From positions 124,001 to 188,000 of IMG/VR virus record IMGVR_UViG_3300044701_002789: a DNA stretch of 64,000 nt; one strand, written 5' to 3'. This DNA is from a virus. Under the pieces are notes generated by a model. That model did no database searches and was not told the DNA's origin. It saw only the letters and a program-made list of their open reading frames with translations. Positions within the stretch are counted from its first letter, which is position 1. Every line of letters starts with the position of its first letter. This document shows positions 31,040 through 37,865 of the stretch, piece by piece. Made by a program: the position numbers and the translations under genes.

Positions 31040-31255
31040 TCAATAAACATCCAACTTTAAACATTCTTCAATTTCAGTCTCAACATATTCCATATCATAA
31101 GAATACTTATGATGAAATCGTGCCCAGATTTCCCATTTATCATTTCCCAAGTTGTTGATAGAAATAACGTCACAATCATCAATACCTTCAATCGCATTTG
31201 CAACTGCGTAAGTATTCACAAAACCACTTGTAGTTCTACGAAAAACTTCAGTCAT
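31040..31255 (-). CDS. Hypothetical protein (71 aa)
   Basis: Start at ATG 31255 (MTEVFRRTTSGFVNTYAVAN), overlapping the upstream TGA. KWEIWARFHHKYSYDMEYVE follows. No family recognised. Confidence 0.7.
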   Translation of the reverse strand: MTEVFRRTTSGFVNTYAVANAIEGIDDCDVISINNLGNDKWEIWARFHHKYSYDMEYVETEIEECLKLDVY

Positions 31256-31464
31256 TTTTCTTTCATGCAAGGGTATTCAAATTCCACTCCAATACTTTCT
31301 AAAAGAGTTCGTGAAAGGTGGATTTCTCCATAGTCGGCACCATCCTCAAAGACATCATCGTTAAACACTGGGTTATATTCTGGGTTTTCATCATAGCAGT
31401 GTTTTTGTTCTGCAATTCTTTTGAGACCCTTAATAAGATATTCAAGTTTTTCAGTGTCAGTCAT
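31252..31464 (-). CDS. DGxDYG-family small protein (70 aa)
   Basis: MTDTEKLEYLIKGLKRIAEQ, then CYDENPEYNPVFNDDVFEDG and ADYGEIHLSRTLLESIG. The gene at 50448 shares the same layout (LKEIASEKTCYEMY ... DGIDYGKINLCRELL), so they are paralogues. Unknown function. ATGA overlap. Confidence 0.7.
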   Translation of the reverse strand: MTDTEKLEYLIKGLKRIAEQKHCYDENPEYNPVFNDDVFEDGADYGEIHLSRTLLESIGVEFEYPCMKEK

Positions 31465-31922
31465 TCACTCGTCTCCATATATTGATTAAACCTTTGAGTA
31501 TCAACACCCTCTTTCAGTTCATAATAAATGCTTTCAATATCATCATCCCAAAACTCACACTCACAATTACTCACAAGAAATTGAAGAAGTTTACATGCTT
31601 GAATATCAGTGAGAGTGAGTTTGTAAGTGGTCTGTTTTTCTAACATTGGAGTTTCTCCTTTGAGTTTAGGATGAATTCTAATCAGTTCTTTTACTTTCTC
31701 AAGATATGGTTTGTATATTTCTTCTTTATACTGTTGATAAGCATCTTCTGTTTCATATGCAACATAAGTTTCTGGATTACCGTACACTACTTTCATATAA
31801 GTAGTTTTTCCACAAGCAGTACATACCATAGCAGAAAATCCAGGTTTAACTGCATCATAGTTGTACTTATGGTTTGTTTTGCAGTGAGGACAGAACCACT
31901 TTAGAGTATAGGTCTTATTCAT
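31461..31922 (-). CDS. Zinc-ribbon / LTLT-family fusion (153 aa)
   Basis: N-terminal CPHC ... CTAC zinc ribbon (residues ~11-37) in WFCPHCKTNHKYNYD and MVCTACGKTTY. The C-terminal half (YKLTLTDIQACKLLQFLVSN) is the LTLT-family domain seen alone in 30584, 55702 and 62140. It is therefore a domain fusion. Unknown function. Confidence 0.7.
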   Translation of the reverse strand: MNKTYTLKWFCPHCKTNHKYNYDAVKPGFSAMVCTACGKTTYMKVVYGNPETYVAYETEDAYQQYKEEIYKPYLEKVKELIRIHPKLKGETPMLEKQTTYKLTLTDIQACKLLQFLVSNCECEFWDDDIESIYYELKEGVDTQRFNQYMETSE

Positions 31923-32269
31923 TAGATTTGTTCAAGTTCGGTAATAATAGAAAGCATCAAAGCACGAGTTTGTTGTCTTTGCTCCCAACGAATATCCAGT
32001 TTGTCTTGCTCAAACTGCCTCCTCATATAAGCTGAATGCTCATATCCCCATTTTTCTTCCTTTTTTCCAAAGTTATACAATTTACGAGGGGGACAATCAA
32101 ACTGTGCCTTCGGTGCTTCTGCTTCTTCAGGGACTACACTATCAATAGCAGCACGAAGAACGGCAGCAAGAGCAGCATACTTATCAGTAGTTTGCTCATA
32201 AGCATCTACAACTGCTTGTGTTTCAGGAGTAAGTTCAGTCATCAGTGTACCGATTTCAATAGGGTTCAT
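31922..32269 (-). CDS. Hypothetical protein (115 aa)
   Basis: ATG 32269 overlaps the upstream stop (ATGA); ATG 32242 (MTELTPETQAVVDAYEQTTD) is an equally plausible start since many neighbours begin MTE. The N-terminus is an Ala-rich helix (YAALAAVLRAAIDSVV), the C-terminus charged. Unknown. Confidence 0.65.
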   Translation of the reverse strand: MNPIEIGTLMTELTPETQAVVDAYEQTTDKYAALAAVLRAAIDSVVPEEAEAPKAQFDCPPRKLYNFGKKEEKWGYEHSAYMRRQFEQDKLDIRWEQRQQTRALMLSIITELEQI

Positions 32270-32409
32270 AATGTTGCTGCAATAATTGCTGGTAGAATGT
32301 TTGAAGTATCGTCTTGAGGTTTGACTATTGGTTCTTGTGATTTTTTCTCTTTATGTTCTTTGAGTGCTTTGAGAAAGATTTGTTCTTCTTCGTGAAGGTC
32401 GTCAGGCAT
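32266..32409 (-). CDS. Hypothetical protein (47 aa)
   Basis: Start at ATG 32409 (MPDDLHEEEQIFLKALKEHK). Charged helix, then a hydrophobic C-terminus (NILPAIIAATL). Overlaps both neighbours. Confidence 0.6.
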   Translation of the reverse strand: MPDDLHEEEQIFLKALKEHKEKKSQEPIVKPQDDTSNILPAIIAATL

Positions 32410-32629
32410 TTGAGTTCTTAAAGAGTTTGTAAATCGCATCTGCAAGAGCAATTGCAGTTTCCTCATTCATACAGATATGTTGAACTCGTTTATCACCTGT
32501 ATCTTTACCATATTCCCAATAAGAAACAGTGAACCCAGAACATCCAACATCAAGGTGAGTGTCCTCGGCAGTGTACCAATAGTCTTCGTATTGTTGAATG
32601 CGAACTTGATTGGTGATTTCAATAGTCAT
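32402..32629 (-). CDS. Hypothetical protein (75 aa)
   Basis: MTIEITNQVRIQQYEDYWYT, VSYWEYGKDTGDKRVQHICM and a helical end ETAIALADAIYKLFK. Beta-strand-rich small phage protein. Unknown. Confidence 0.7.
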   Translation of the reverse strand: MTIEITNQVRIQQYEDYWYTAEDTHLDVGCSGFTVSYWEYGKDTGDKRVQHICMNEETAIALADAIYKLFKNSNA

Positions 32630-32638
32630 TGGGGTTCC

Positions 32639-32791
32639 TCATTTCATATTTTTAATGATAGTAGACAGATTATTAACTACATCTCTTACATCCTGACCAT
32701 GCCTAATATTTCCACTTTCAAATAGAAGTTGGGAAATATGCCGAAGTTGGGAAAGTTGTTCTTGAATTTTTTCTTTTTCAGTGAGTTTCAT
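32639..32791 (-). CDS. Hypothetical coiled-coil protein (50 aa)
   Basis: ATG 32791 (MKLTEKEKIQEQLSQLRHIS) to TGA 32639. Mostly helical. Overlaps the upstream gene by 4 nt. Confidence 0.65.
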   Translation of the reverse strand: MKLTEKEKIQEQLSQLRHISQLLFESGNIRHGQDVRDVVNNLSTIIKNMK

Positions 32792-33015
32792 TGCAGTTCA
32801 TCCCACTGCTTAAAAACACTGGGTTTCTCAAACCAGTCTTTAGGATTACAATCAGTGCCCATAGCAAAATCAATTTCAAGTGTTTGGTTTGATTTATTTA
32901 CTCGGGGAACACCATATTGATGTTCTGCACCTTTGCAGGGAGTATAGTTTTCATGGACCCATTCCCAGAAATCTGCAATGTCAATTTCAATAGTTCCTTC
33001 AGCAGTAAAAGACAT
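32788..33015 (-). CDS. Hypothetical protein (75 aa)
   Basis: MSFTAEGTIEIDIADFWEWV, GAEHQYGVPRVNKSNQTLEI, KDWFEKPSVFKQWDELQ. A familiar type of small phage protein with I-x-I-D-xxDFWxWV. First gene after the cassette at 33039; the run 30372-33015 is one overlapping operon. Confidence 0.7.
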   Translation of the reverse strand: MSFTAEGTIEIDIADFWEWVHENYTPCKGAEHQYGVPRVNKSNQTLEIDFAMGTDCNPKDWFEKPSVFKQWDELQ

Positions 33016-33038
33016 AGGTGTTTCTCAAGTACAATGAT

Positions 33039-33098
33039 AGTATAACACCTCCCAGGTGCTCCGGGAGGTGTGAGTGTGACGGTTTCTCAAGTGTCGGT
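33039..33098 (-). promoter_or_regulatory. Box/hairpin/-10 cassette for the 32788 operon
   Basis: -10 TATACT (33039-33044); 30-bp gap with a 27-nt hairpin (33045-33071, stem ACACCTCCC/GGGAGGTGT); box from 33075 (TGTGACGGTT-TCTC-AAGTGTCGGT) containing the stop of 33087. Confidence 0.8.
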
Positions 33099-33389
33099 AG
33101 AGAAAGGTTCAATCTCATCATCATCCATTGGTTCTACATAATCCAAAATCACATTTTCAGGTCTTTTAAAGTCAAAAGATTTGATAATAGCATCAGGGAC
33201 TACATCCAACAACCAATCGCCAAATGCATCTTCACAAGAAATGTCTTGTTCTTCACGACCTTTGGGATTATAAAGAACAATAAATTGAACTTTGTATCCA
33301 CGAAGTCCTTTTTGGGAATTATCGTATTCCTCAATTTGTCTTTTCAAATTTTGAACTTCCTCATAAGAAAGTTTTGAAACGTCAATCAT
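33087..33389 (-). CDS. Hypothetical protein (100 aa)
   Basis: MIDVSKLSYEEVQNLKRQIE, YDNSQKGLRGYKVQFIVLYN, then ILDYVEPMDDDEIEPF. Helical start then a beta strand. Flanked by two cassettes, so it is a single-gene unit. Unknown. Confidence 0.7.
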   Translation of the reverse strand: MIDVSKLSYEEVQNLKRQIEEYDNSQKGLRGYKVQFIVLYNPKGREEQDISCEDAFGDWLLDVVPDAIIKSFDFKRPENVILDYVEPMDDDEIEPFSTDT

Positions 33390-33412
33390 AAGGTTTTTGC
33401 GTTGATGGTACT

Positions 33413-33472
33413 ATCATAACACCTCCCGGAGCACCTGGGAGGTGTGAGTGTGACGGTTAGTCATCTGTCCAG
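33413..33472 (-). promoter_or_regulatory. Box/hairpin/-10 cassette for 33087
   Basis: -10 TATGAT (33413-33418); 30-bp gap with hairpin 33419-33445, exactly the reverse complement of the one at 33045-33071; box from 33449 (TGTGACGGTT on +). Confidence 0.8.
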
Positions 33473-33729
33473 GGGGAAGGTCGTTGCATCAACCTTGCAA
33501 GATTTTCATTATATTTTGGAGTTTCATTTAGTCGTTCCACAAGTGCATCAAAGTCCTCAACCGAAAGAACAATTTTCTCCACCTCAAAGTTTTTACCCCA
33601 AAACCACTCCTGGTTCATTTTATACCATCCCTCATTGAGAGTATAAAAAAACTGATAATGAGAAAACCAAGTGTATGGGGAACTCATCAGTCCTTTCCAC
33701 CAGTATATGGAGTTTAGGAGGTTATTCAT
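33457..33729 (-). CDS. Protein with a TacA/DUF1778-like tail (90 aa)
   Basis: N-terminal part is aromatic and unusual (SIYWWKGLMSSPYTWFSHYQ). The C-terminal EKIVLSVEDFDALVERLNET then PKYNENLARLMQRPSPW resembles the LSxEDFDALVERLxxPPxxNxxLxxLL tail of DUF1778 antitoxins. No partner toxin seen nearby. Tail assignment is a hint only. Confidence 0.6.
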   Translation of the reverse strand: MNNLLNSIYWWKGLMSSPYTWFSHYQFFYTLNEGWYKMNQEWFWGKNFEVEKIVLSVEDFDALVERLNETPKYNENLARLMQRPSPWTDD

Positions 33730-34043
33730 TTTTGATTTTTGTATTCTTTGTATGCTTCATTTAGTTCGTCAATGCATCTTTCACTCACTACTTGATAGAG
33801 TTTTCCACTCTCAAGAATATACCAATTATTCCAAAACAAAGCATATTGTTGTTTATCATAATTTACCAGTTCTATATCATATACTCCACCACCATATGAC
33901 TTATCTCGGGTCATTTTAGGTTTGTGAAGGTCCTCATATTTCTCCAAAACATTTGTTTGGTTTGATGAAAGAGTACCTCTAAAATTCTTTAGAGATTTAT
34001 AGAATTCCTCACAAAGTTCTTTGTAGTTAATTTCTTCAGTCAT
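33726..34043 (-). CDS. EFY/HKPK-family protein (105 aa)
   Basis: Start at ATG 34043 (MTEEINYKELCEEFYKSLKN). VLEKYEDLHKPKMTRDKSYG, then QYALFWNNWYILESGKLYQV and an acidic helix. The C-terminal half of the 63123 protein has the same layout (EIAAEFYDAFNQ ... KKYEKFHKPKLT ... DYALIGRFWYRI), so they are paralogues. Unknown function. Confidence 0.7.
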   Translation of the reverse strand: MTEEINYKELCEEFYKSLKNFRGTLSSNQTNVLEKYEDLHKPKMTRDKSYGGGVYDIELVNYDKQQYALFWNNWYILESGKLYQVVSERCIDELNEAYKEYKNQK

Positions 34044-34276
34044 TGATTTGTTTGGGTTGTTGAGGGTATTATAGGACAAAGGACACCTGAAATCAAGTGT
34101 CCGTGTTCCAGTTCGTCAAGTGTCCTCCAATCAGATGCCTTGCGCTCAATTTCTTCAATGTTCATAGCAATGAACTTCTCGCGTTCGTCACGAATCCATT
34201 CATTCATTTCACTCAAAAGGTCATTGAGTTTGTTGTCAATTTCCTCGGAAGTCATGTAGTAATCTTCAGGGGGCAT
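34040..34276 (-). CDS. Hypothetical protein running through a cassette (78 aa)
   Basis: MPPEDYYMTSEEIDNKLNDL, then a long helix (MNEWIRDEREKFIAMNIEEI). The box normally supplies the stop codon, but here CTTGAC replaces CTTGA, so the frame continues through box, hairpin and -10 (HGHLISGVLCPIIPSTTQTN) and ends at the next ATG. The last ~25 residues may be non-functional. Confidence 0.6.
   Translation of the reverse strand: MPPEDYYMTSEEIDNKLNDLLSEMNEWIRDEREKFIAMNIEEIERKASDWRTLDELEHGHLISGVLCPIIPSTTQTNQ
34068..34127 (-). promoter_or_regulatory. Box/hairpin/-10 cassette for 33726
   Basis: -10 TATAAT (34068-34073); 30-bp gap with GGACACTTGATTTCAGGTGT CC hairpin; box from 34104 (TGTTCCAGTT-CGTC-AAGTGTCCTC). 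Embedded in the 34040 coding frame. Confidence 0.7.
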
Positions 34277-34299
34277 AGGAGTTCCTTGACGACTTGAAT

Positions 34300-34359
34300 A
34301 GAATAACCGGGACAGTGGTGATTATGGGAGGTTGATGTGCCAGTTAGGGAAGTGCCATA
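34300..34359 (-). promoter_or_regulatory. Box/-10 cassette for 34040
   Basis: -10 TATTCT (34300-34305); 30-bp gap without an obvious hairpin; box from 34336 (TGTGCCAGTT on +). Confidence 0.6.
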
Positions 34360-34889
34360 TGCGTTGAATAAGTGTTCAAAAGATACTTAACATAATCATC
34401 AGGTGCATCACCTAGATCCTTTCCATCTGGAACAACCTCAACATAATCGCCAAACTTAGCAAGTTTTAGTCCTGCCGGATCATTGTCACAAACTGCAACA
34501 ATTGGACGAGTCAGCATTTGTAACCAGTTTTTATAATCCTTCGGTGGATTATTTGTCATTGCTGCAATTGCAGACTCGCCAATGTATGTCATTCTGGCGG
34601 CGTCAAAAATTCCTTCAGTCAAATAAATCACTCCATCTGATTGATAAAGACTTTCAACGCCCCAGACTACAACTGTTGGTGTATGTTTATTCCGGTAGGT
34701 ATAATACTTACCTTCCAACTTGGAATTAAAAATTTGTTTATTTCCAGTTGGATTGTATTGTTGATAACCCACCAGTTGACCAGACAAATTCCAACAATAG
34801 AATGTTGCAATGTTGAGTTCTTCATCCAGAAATGGTTTATGAAGTTTTATGTCAAGGTGTCGCTCCTTCAAGTGTTGTTCAATTGCCAT
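34344..34889 (-). CDS. TOPRIM-domain primase-like protein (181 aa)
   Basis: VVVWGVESLYQSDGVIYLTE with GIFDAARM gives the TOPRIM Glu motif (residues ~87-96), and PIVAVCDNDPAGLKLAK the DxD motif (~131-137). N-terminal FYCWNLSGQLVGYQQYNPTG is like the substrate-binding part of DnaG-type primases. There is no zinc finger and no helicase domain, so it is a stand-alone TOPRIM protein, possibly a primase fragment or partner. It lies between the cassette and the nucleotidyltransferase gene. Confidence 0.8.
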   Translation of the reverse strand: MAIEQHLKERHLDIKLHKPFLDEELNIATFYCWNLSGQLVGYQQYNPTGNKQIFNSKLEGKYYTYRNKHTPTVVVWGVESLYQSDGVIYLTEGIFDAARMTYIGESAIAAMTNNPPKDYKNWLQMLTRPIVAVCDNDPAGLKLAKFGDYVEVVPDGKDLGDAPDDYVKYLLNTYSTHMALP

Positions 34890-34895
34890 AATGAA

Positions 34896-35627
34896 TCACT
34901 TCTTTAGAGTTGGCATCAGACGCAGACCATCACGGAAGATGGCATCTTGAACTCTAATGTTGATATTATTCAACATTTGTAGAGTCCATCGAGTATCTGC
35001 AAGAAACATTTTTTCAAGTTCCTCACGAATACGCTCAACAGAGACTTTCATCAACATATCTGCTGCAAAGTCACTATTGATTGCTTCCCAAGTATCTGCA
35101 TCAATATCAAAGTTTTTGGTAACAGCAAACCGAAGTGCTCGCATGACTCTCAAACCATCTTCTTCGATTCGGTCAATAGGATTGCCCACAAACCGAAGAA
35201 TAGCGTCCTGAATATCAGCAAACCCATTGAAAGGATCAATCAGTTTCCCATCCAGAATTGCCATAGCATTGACAGTGAAATCCCGACGTTGAAGATCATC
35301 CATCAGAGTACCAGGAAGTACAAAATCAGGATGCCGACCATCACTACTCGGACCATCTTTCCGAGCAAGTACAAAATCAGCAACATTGGTACGTTGCTTC
35401 AGAGGATGACCGTCAGGAACTTGTGCCCGAACAGTGAAGAACTCAGGAGTTTCCAGGAATACTTTGAACCCCTTTAGTTTCAGATGAATGCAAAGAGTAG
35501 TAAATGCAGCATTTGCATCTACAAAAACACTGGTATCTTCGGGAATCGCAACAAAATCTACATCTTTGGATTCCAGACCAAGAAACTTGTCTCGGACTGC
35601 ACCACCGACTTCTGCGAATTGAAACAT
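34896..35627 (-). CDS. tRNA nucleotidyltransferase / poly(A) polymerase family (CCA-adding type)
   Basis: 243 aa. FAEVGGAVRDKFLGLESKDV followed by DFVAI is the class II nucleotidyltransferase signature (GGxVRD with the catalytic DxD as DVDFV). RRDFTVNAMAI and LIDPFNGFADIQDAILRFVG, then IEEDGLRVMRALRFA, are the following conserved blocks of bacterial CCA-adding enzymes and PcnB. The usual C-terminal body/tail is shortened (bacterial enzymes are ~400 aa). Together with the RNA ligase at 50862 this suggests an RNA end-repair set. It could also use phage tRNAs outside this window. Confidence 0.9.
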   Translation of the reverse strand: MFQFAEVGGAVRDKFLGLESKDVDFVAIPEDTSVFVDANAAFTTLCIHLKLKGFKVFLETPEFFTVRAQVPDGHPLKQRTNVADFVLARKDGPSSDGRHPDFVLPGTLMDDLQRRDFTVNAMAILDGKLIDPFNGFADIQDAILRFVGNPIDRIEEDGLRVMRALRFAVTKNFDIDADTWEAINSDFAADMLMKVSVERIREELEKMFLADTRWTLQMLNNINIRVQDAIFRDGLRLMPTLKK

Positions 35628-35651
35628 GAGTTGCCTCGTTGATCTGTGATT

Positions 35652-35711
35652 ATTGTAAGGGATCAGGTGCCAGGTGAAGAGGAAGAGTGTGCCAGTTTCT
35701 CAACCGTCATT
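35652..35711 (-). promoter_or_regulatory. Box/-10 cassette for the nucleotidyltransferase
   Basis: -10 TACAAT (35652-35657); 30-bp gap; box from 35688 (TGTGCCAGTT-TCTC-AACCGTCATT) carrying the stop of the RNA-ligase fragment. Confidence 0.7.
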
Positions 35712-35837
35712 CTTCAACAACCACTTGTTAGAGATTGCCTTAAAAGTAAAGTCACTATCCAGAGACTTGAATACAATACCTTCACGTTGACTTGCATTGA
35801 GTGATGGTCCTTCTGAATACTTTAGAAGATCGTCCAT
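35700..35837 (-). pseudogene. C-terminal fragment of an RNA ligase
   Basis: From ATG 35837: MDDLLKYSEGPSLNASQREG then IVFKSLDSDFTFKAISNKWL LKNDG. EGIVFKS and FKAISNKWLL are motifs IV and V of the RNA-ligase nucleotidyltransferase fold. The KxDG motif I is absent. The same frame stays open upstream (HVPIITVLTSLDKLNIKT) to the stop of the 35931 gene, across the cassette, so an N-terminal part was lost. Could still be expressed as a 45-aa peptide. Confidence 0.75.
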
Positions 35838-35877
35838 TGTTTTTATATTAAGTTTATCAAGAGAAGTTAGAACTGTA

Positions 35878-35935
35878 ATGATAGGAACATGCAGACCCCT
35901 GAAGGTCCCCCTGTGACAGTTTAGAAAGTGTCAAT
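35878..35935 (-). promoter_or_regulatory. Box/hairpin/-10 cassette before the ligase fragment
   Basis: -10 TATCAT (35878-35883); 28-bp gap with GGGGGACC ... GGGGTC partial hairpin; box from 35912 (TGTGACAGTT-TAGA-AAGTGTCAAT) with the stop of 35931. Confidence 0.6.
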
Positions 35936-36158
35936 CAAAAGTCTTGACGACTTCTTGTTGAACAGGAGAATTTCCTTTGATTCTATTTTGAATCCACTCT
36001 TCAACTTCTTTAACATCTGCGTCTGAAGCATTCCAGGTATCTACAAAAGGATCATAGTTACAATCAATCCAGATACCAAGCACATTCATTTGGGCATAAT
36101 ACCATTCCCTACGACTTCCGTTAGGTGCTTGATCACGACGAACGATACGATACTTCAT
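35931..36158 (-). CDS. Hypothetical protein (75 aa)
   Basis: MKYRIVRRDQAPNGSRREWY, YAQMNVLGIWIDCNYDPFVD, TWNASDADVKEVEEWIQNRI. Resembles small phage proteins starting K-Y-R-I-V. Unknown. Own cassette. Confidence 0.7.
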   Translation of the reverse strand: MKYRIVRRDQAPNGSRREWYYAQMNVLGIWIDCNYDPFVDTWNASDADVKEVEEWIQNRIKGNSPVQQEVVKTFD

Positions 36159-36181
36159 AGGTTCAATTTGTTTACTAACCT

Positions 36182-36242
36182 ATCATAGAGCATTTGGGGA
36201 GACATGTAAAGTGGGGGTTGTGACAGTTTTGAAGGTGTCCTT
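36182..36242 (-). promoter_or_regulatory. Box/-10 cassette for 35931
   Basis: -10 TATGAT (36182-36187); 31-bp gap; box from 36219 (TGTGACAGTT-TTGA-AGGTGTCCTT). Confidence 0.65.
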
Positions 36243-36906
36243 ATGCTATTCTTTCTCTTTTGGAAGTATCTATACCTTTTGCTCTCTGATACATTGTAAG
36301 TGCTCCTGCATTTGTAATGTAACCAGTTTCTAGACATTTCCATTTTTGGGAATTTGTTTTAATGGATCCGAGTTTACCTGCTTTTGATCCATATTTTTTG
36401 CCATTTTCTATTCTTTGTTCTTTAGTGAGACCGCATATTCCAATTTTTCTATCTTTACACATTTGTCCTACTTTTTCCCCCACCATTTTTCCTCCAATTT
36501 TACCACCTATTTTACCACCTTTTCTACCATTTTCACTTAATTGTTCTTTGGTCAAAGAATGAACTCCTATTTTAAGTTCTGCTGCCCTTTTTCCATGCTT
36601 CAATCCACTTCTTCTACAAACATCCAAAGAAAATTTTCCACCACATCTTTGGTTTAAGCACAAAGGATCATTTAGAAATGGTCTAATTAACCGTTCCTCA
36701 ACTTCCCTACATTCAATATACCCTTTATCACTATACTCAAAAAATTGAAGTATCTGTTTCTTTGGAGTATAGAATTTCCAACACCACTTATGAGTTGTGG
36801 GAGATCCCCAATATTCTTGATTATAATACTTTTCTTTCTTACTACCATAATAGTAATAAGGAACCTCTTCAAAGGTAATCTTGTATGTATAAATGCGTGG
36901 TTGCAT
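36241..36906 (-). CDS. GIY-YIG-like homing endonuclease (221 aa)
   Basis: YTYKITFEEVPYYYYGSKK is a GIY-YIG-type start with YYYYG in place of YIG. CWKFYTPKKQILQFFEYSDK and a EVEERLIRP segment follow. The middle is Gly/Lys repeats with LTKEQ(L/R)xENGRKGG units (NUMOD3-like). The C-terminal KWKCLETGYITNAGALTMYQ nearly equals the end of 29425, showing a shared recognition module. Late promoter just upstream. Confidence 0.88.
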   Translation of the reverse strand: MQPRIYTYKITFEEVPYYYYGSKKEKYYNQEYWGSPTTHKWCWKFYTPKKQILQFFEYSDKGYIECREVEERLIRPFLNDPLCLNQRCGGKFSLDVCRRSGLKHGKRAAELKIGVHSLTKEQLSENGRKGGKIGGKIGGKMVGEKVGQMCKDRKIGICGLTKEQRIENGKKYGSKAGKLGSIKTNSQKWKCLETGYITNAGALTMYQRAKGIDTSKRERIA

Positions 36907-36934
36907 AACTCTGCTCTTTAGTTGACGGCATTAT

Positions 36935-36942
36935 TATTTATA
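36935..36942 (-). promoter_or_regulatory. Late promoter TATAAATA before 36241
   Basis: Exact TATAAATA on the minus strand, 29 nt from the ATG, immediately after the terminator at 36947. Confidence 0.7.
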
Positions 36943-36946
36943 AATG

Positions 36947-36970
36947 AAAAGGTGCCCACAAGGAGCACCC
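36947..36970 (-). terminator. Terminator hairpin
   Basis: Minus: GGGTGCTCCTTGTGGGCACC followed by TTTTC. Confidence 0.75.
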
Positions 36971-36977
36971 AATCGTT

Positions 36978-37010
36978 TTACCTGTAGAGATTGCCGTCAA
37001 CTTCAGGCAT
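36978..37010 (-). CDS. Possible mini-ORF (10 aa)
   Basis: ATG 37010 to TAA: MPEVDGNLYR. It starts 3 nt after a TATAAATA motif and is followed by a terminator, so it would be a tiny transcript. Coding is unproven. Confidence 0.25.
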   Translation of the reverse strand: MPEVDGNLYR

Positions 37011-37013
37011 GAC

Positions 37014-37021
37014 TATTTATA
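37014..37021 (-). promoter_or_regulatory. Late promoter motif TATAAATA
   Basis: Exact match on the minus strand between the SPFH gene stop and the mini-ORF. Confidence 0.5.
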
Positions 37022-37025
37022 GTGA

Positions 37026-37838
37026 TTATTTATCAGTGGGGAAAAACTGAAGAGGAGTACCGTTCACGATTAGGATTTTCTGAATACTTCCATTATTGAA
37101 AGCCGCCTTCAAAATCTCATTTCTCTGGTACTCAAGAGATTGTGCCGATACAGTAGATGCAAGTGCTTTATTTTCCTCTGCCTTGAGTTGAGCAGTCTGA
37201 GTTTTAACTTGCTGTTCTTTATTTGCACTCTGAGCAGCAACCACACGATTTACGGCAGCAACCAAGTCTTCGGGTAGGTCTGCTTTCACAACAACCACAG
37301 ATTCAATTTGAATTTTACCTGCAAGATTGTTCTTTTCTAAAGACAGATTCAGGTTATTCTTGATTGTGTCTTGGATCTTATCAAGACTGGAATTTACTTC
37401 CAGTGCAGGATATTCATCGACTGATTGATTCACCGCAGAAGTAATCAAACGCTTAATGAAACTAGACATTAGTTCAATTTGACCATTTTGACTGACTCCA
37501 TGGTTACTCATGTCGTAACCAGTATAAAAGTCATAGAGACTCGTGGGTGACAGACTATAAGTAACAACAACATCCATATCTTTCATAATGGTGTTGTCTT
37601 TGGTTTTAGGGGTCAGGTCATTTGATTGAACTGTAATTTTACGAGTGTTGAAGACCTTAATTGAACCAAATCCATCATATCGGATTCCTGGCTGAATAAT
37701 CTCATTCTTTACCTGGCCATCGAATCCGATGTATAATCCATTCTCCCCAGTATTGACCGTAGTAAATTGACCAGCAGTGAGAATAAGGGCAAGGGCAGCA
37801 GCACCAACACCCAGAGCAATTTTAGGACCAGCAGACAT
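37026..37838 (-). CDS. SPFH / prohibitin-like membrane protein (270 aa)
   Basis: N-terminal membrane anchor (KIALGVGAAALALILTAGQF), then ENGLYIGFDGQVKNEIIQPG and the SPFH/Band 7 core: MKDMDVVVTYSLSPTSLYDF, FIKRLITSAVNQSVDEYPAL and VESVVVVKADLPEDLVAAVN. The C-terminal helix is Ala/Gln/Lys-rich (SANKEQQVKTQTAQLKAEEN) like prohibitins. Phage prohibitin homologues are known in cyanophages but their role is unclear; membrane scaffolding is inferred. It begins a run of membrane-protein genes up to 38424. Confidence 0.9.
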   Translation of the reverse strand: MSAGPKIALGVGAAALALILTAGQFTTVNTGENGLYIGFDGQVKNEIIQPGIRYDGFGSIKVFNTRKITVQSNDLTPKTKDNTIMKDMDVVVTYSLSPTSLYDFYTGYDMSNHGVSQNGQIELMSSFIKRLITSAVNQSVDEYPALEVNSSLDKIQDTIKNNLNLSLEKNNLAGKIQIESVVVVKADLPEDLVAAVNRVVAAQSANKEQQVKTQTAQLKAEENKALASTVSAQSLEYQRNEILKAAFNNGSIQKILIVNGTPLQFFPTDK

Positions 37839-37865
37839 AGTTAATAATTAAATAAAGGACAAAAA

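Noticed and set aside
33045-33445. CRISPR-like repeat pair
   Set aside because: Only two hairpins 374 bp apart with a coding gene between; no spacers or array.
36978-37010. MPEVDGNLYR as a leader peptide controlling 36241
   Set aside because: A terminator and a second promoter separate them; attenuation is not supported.
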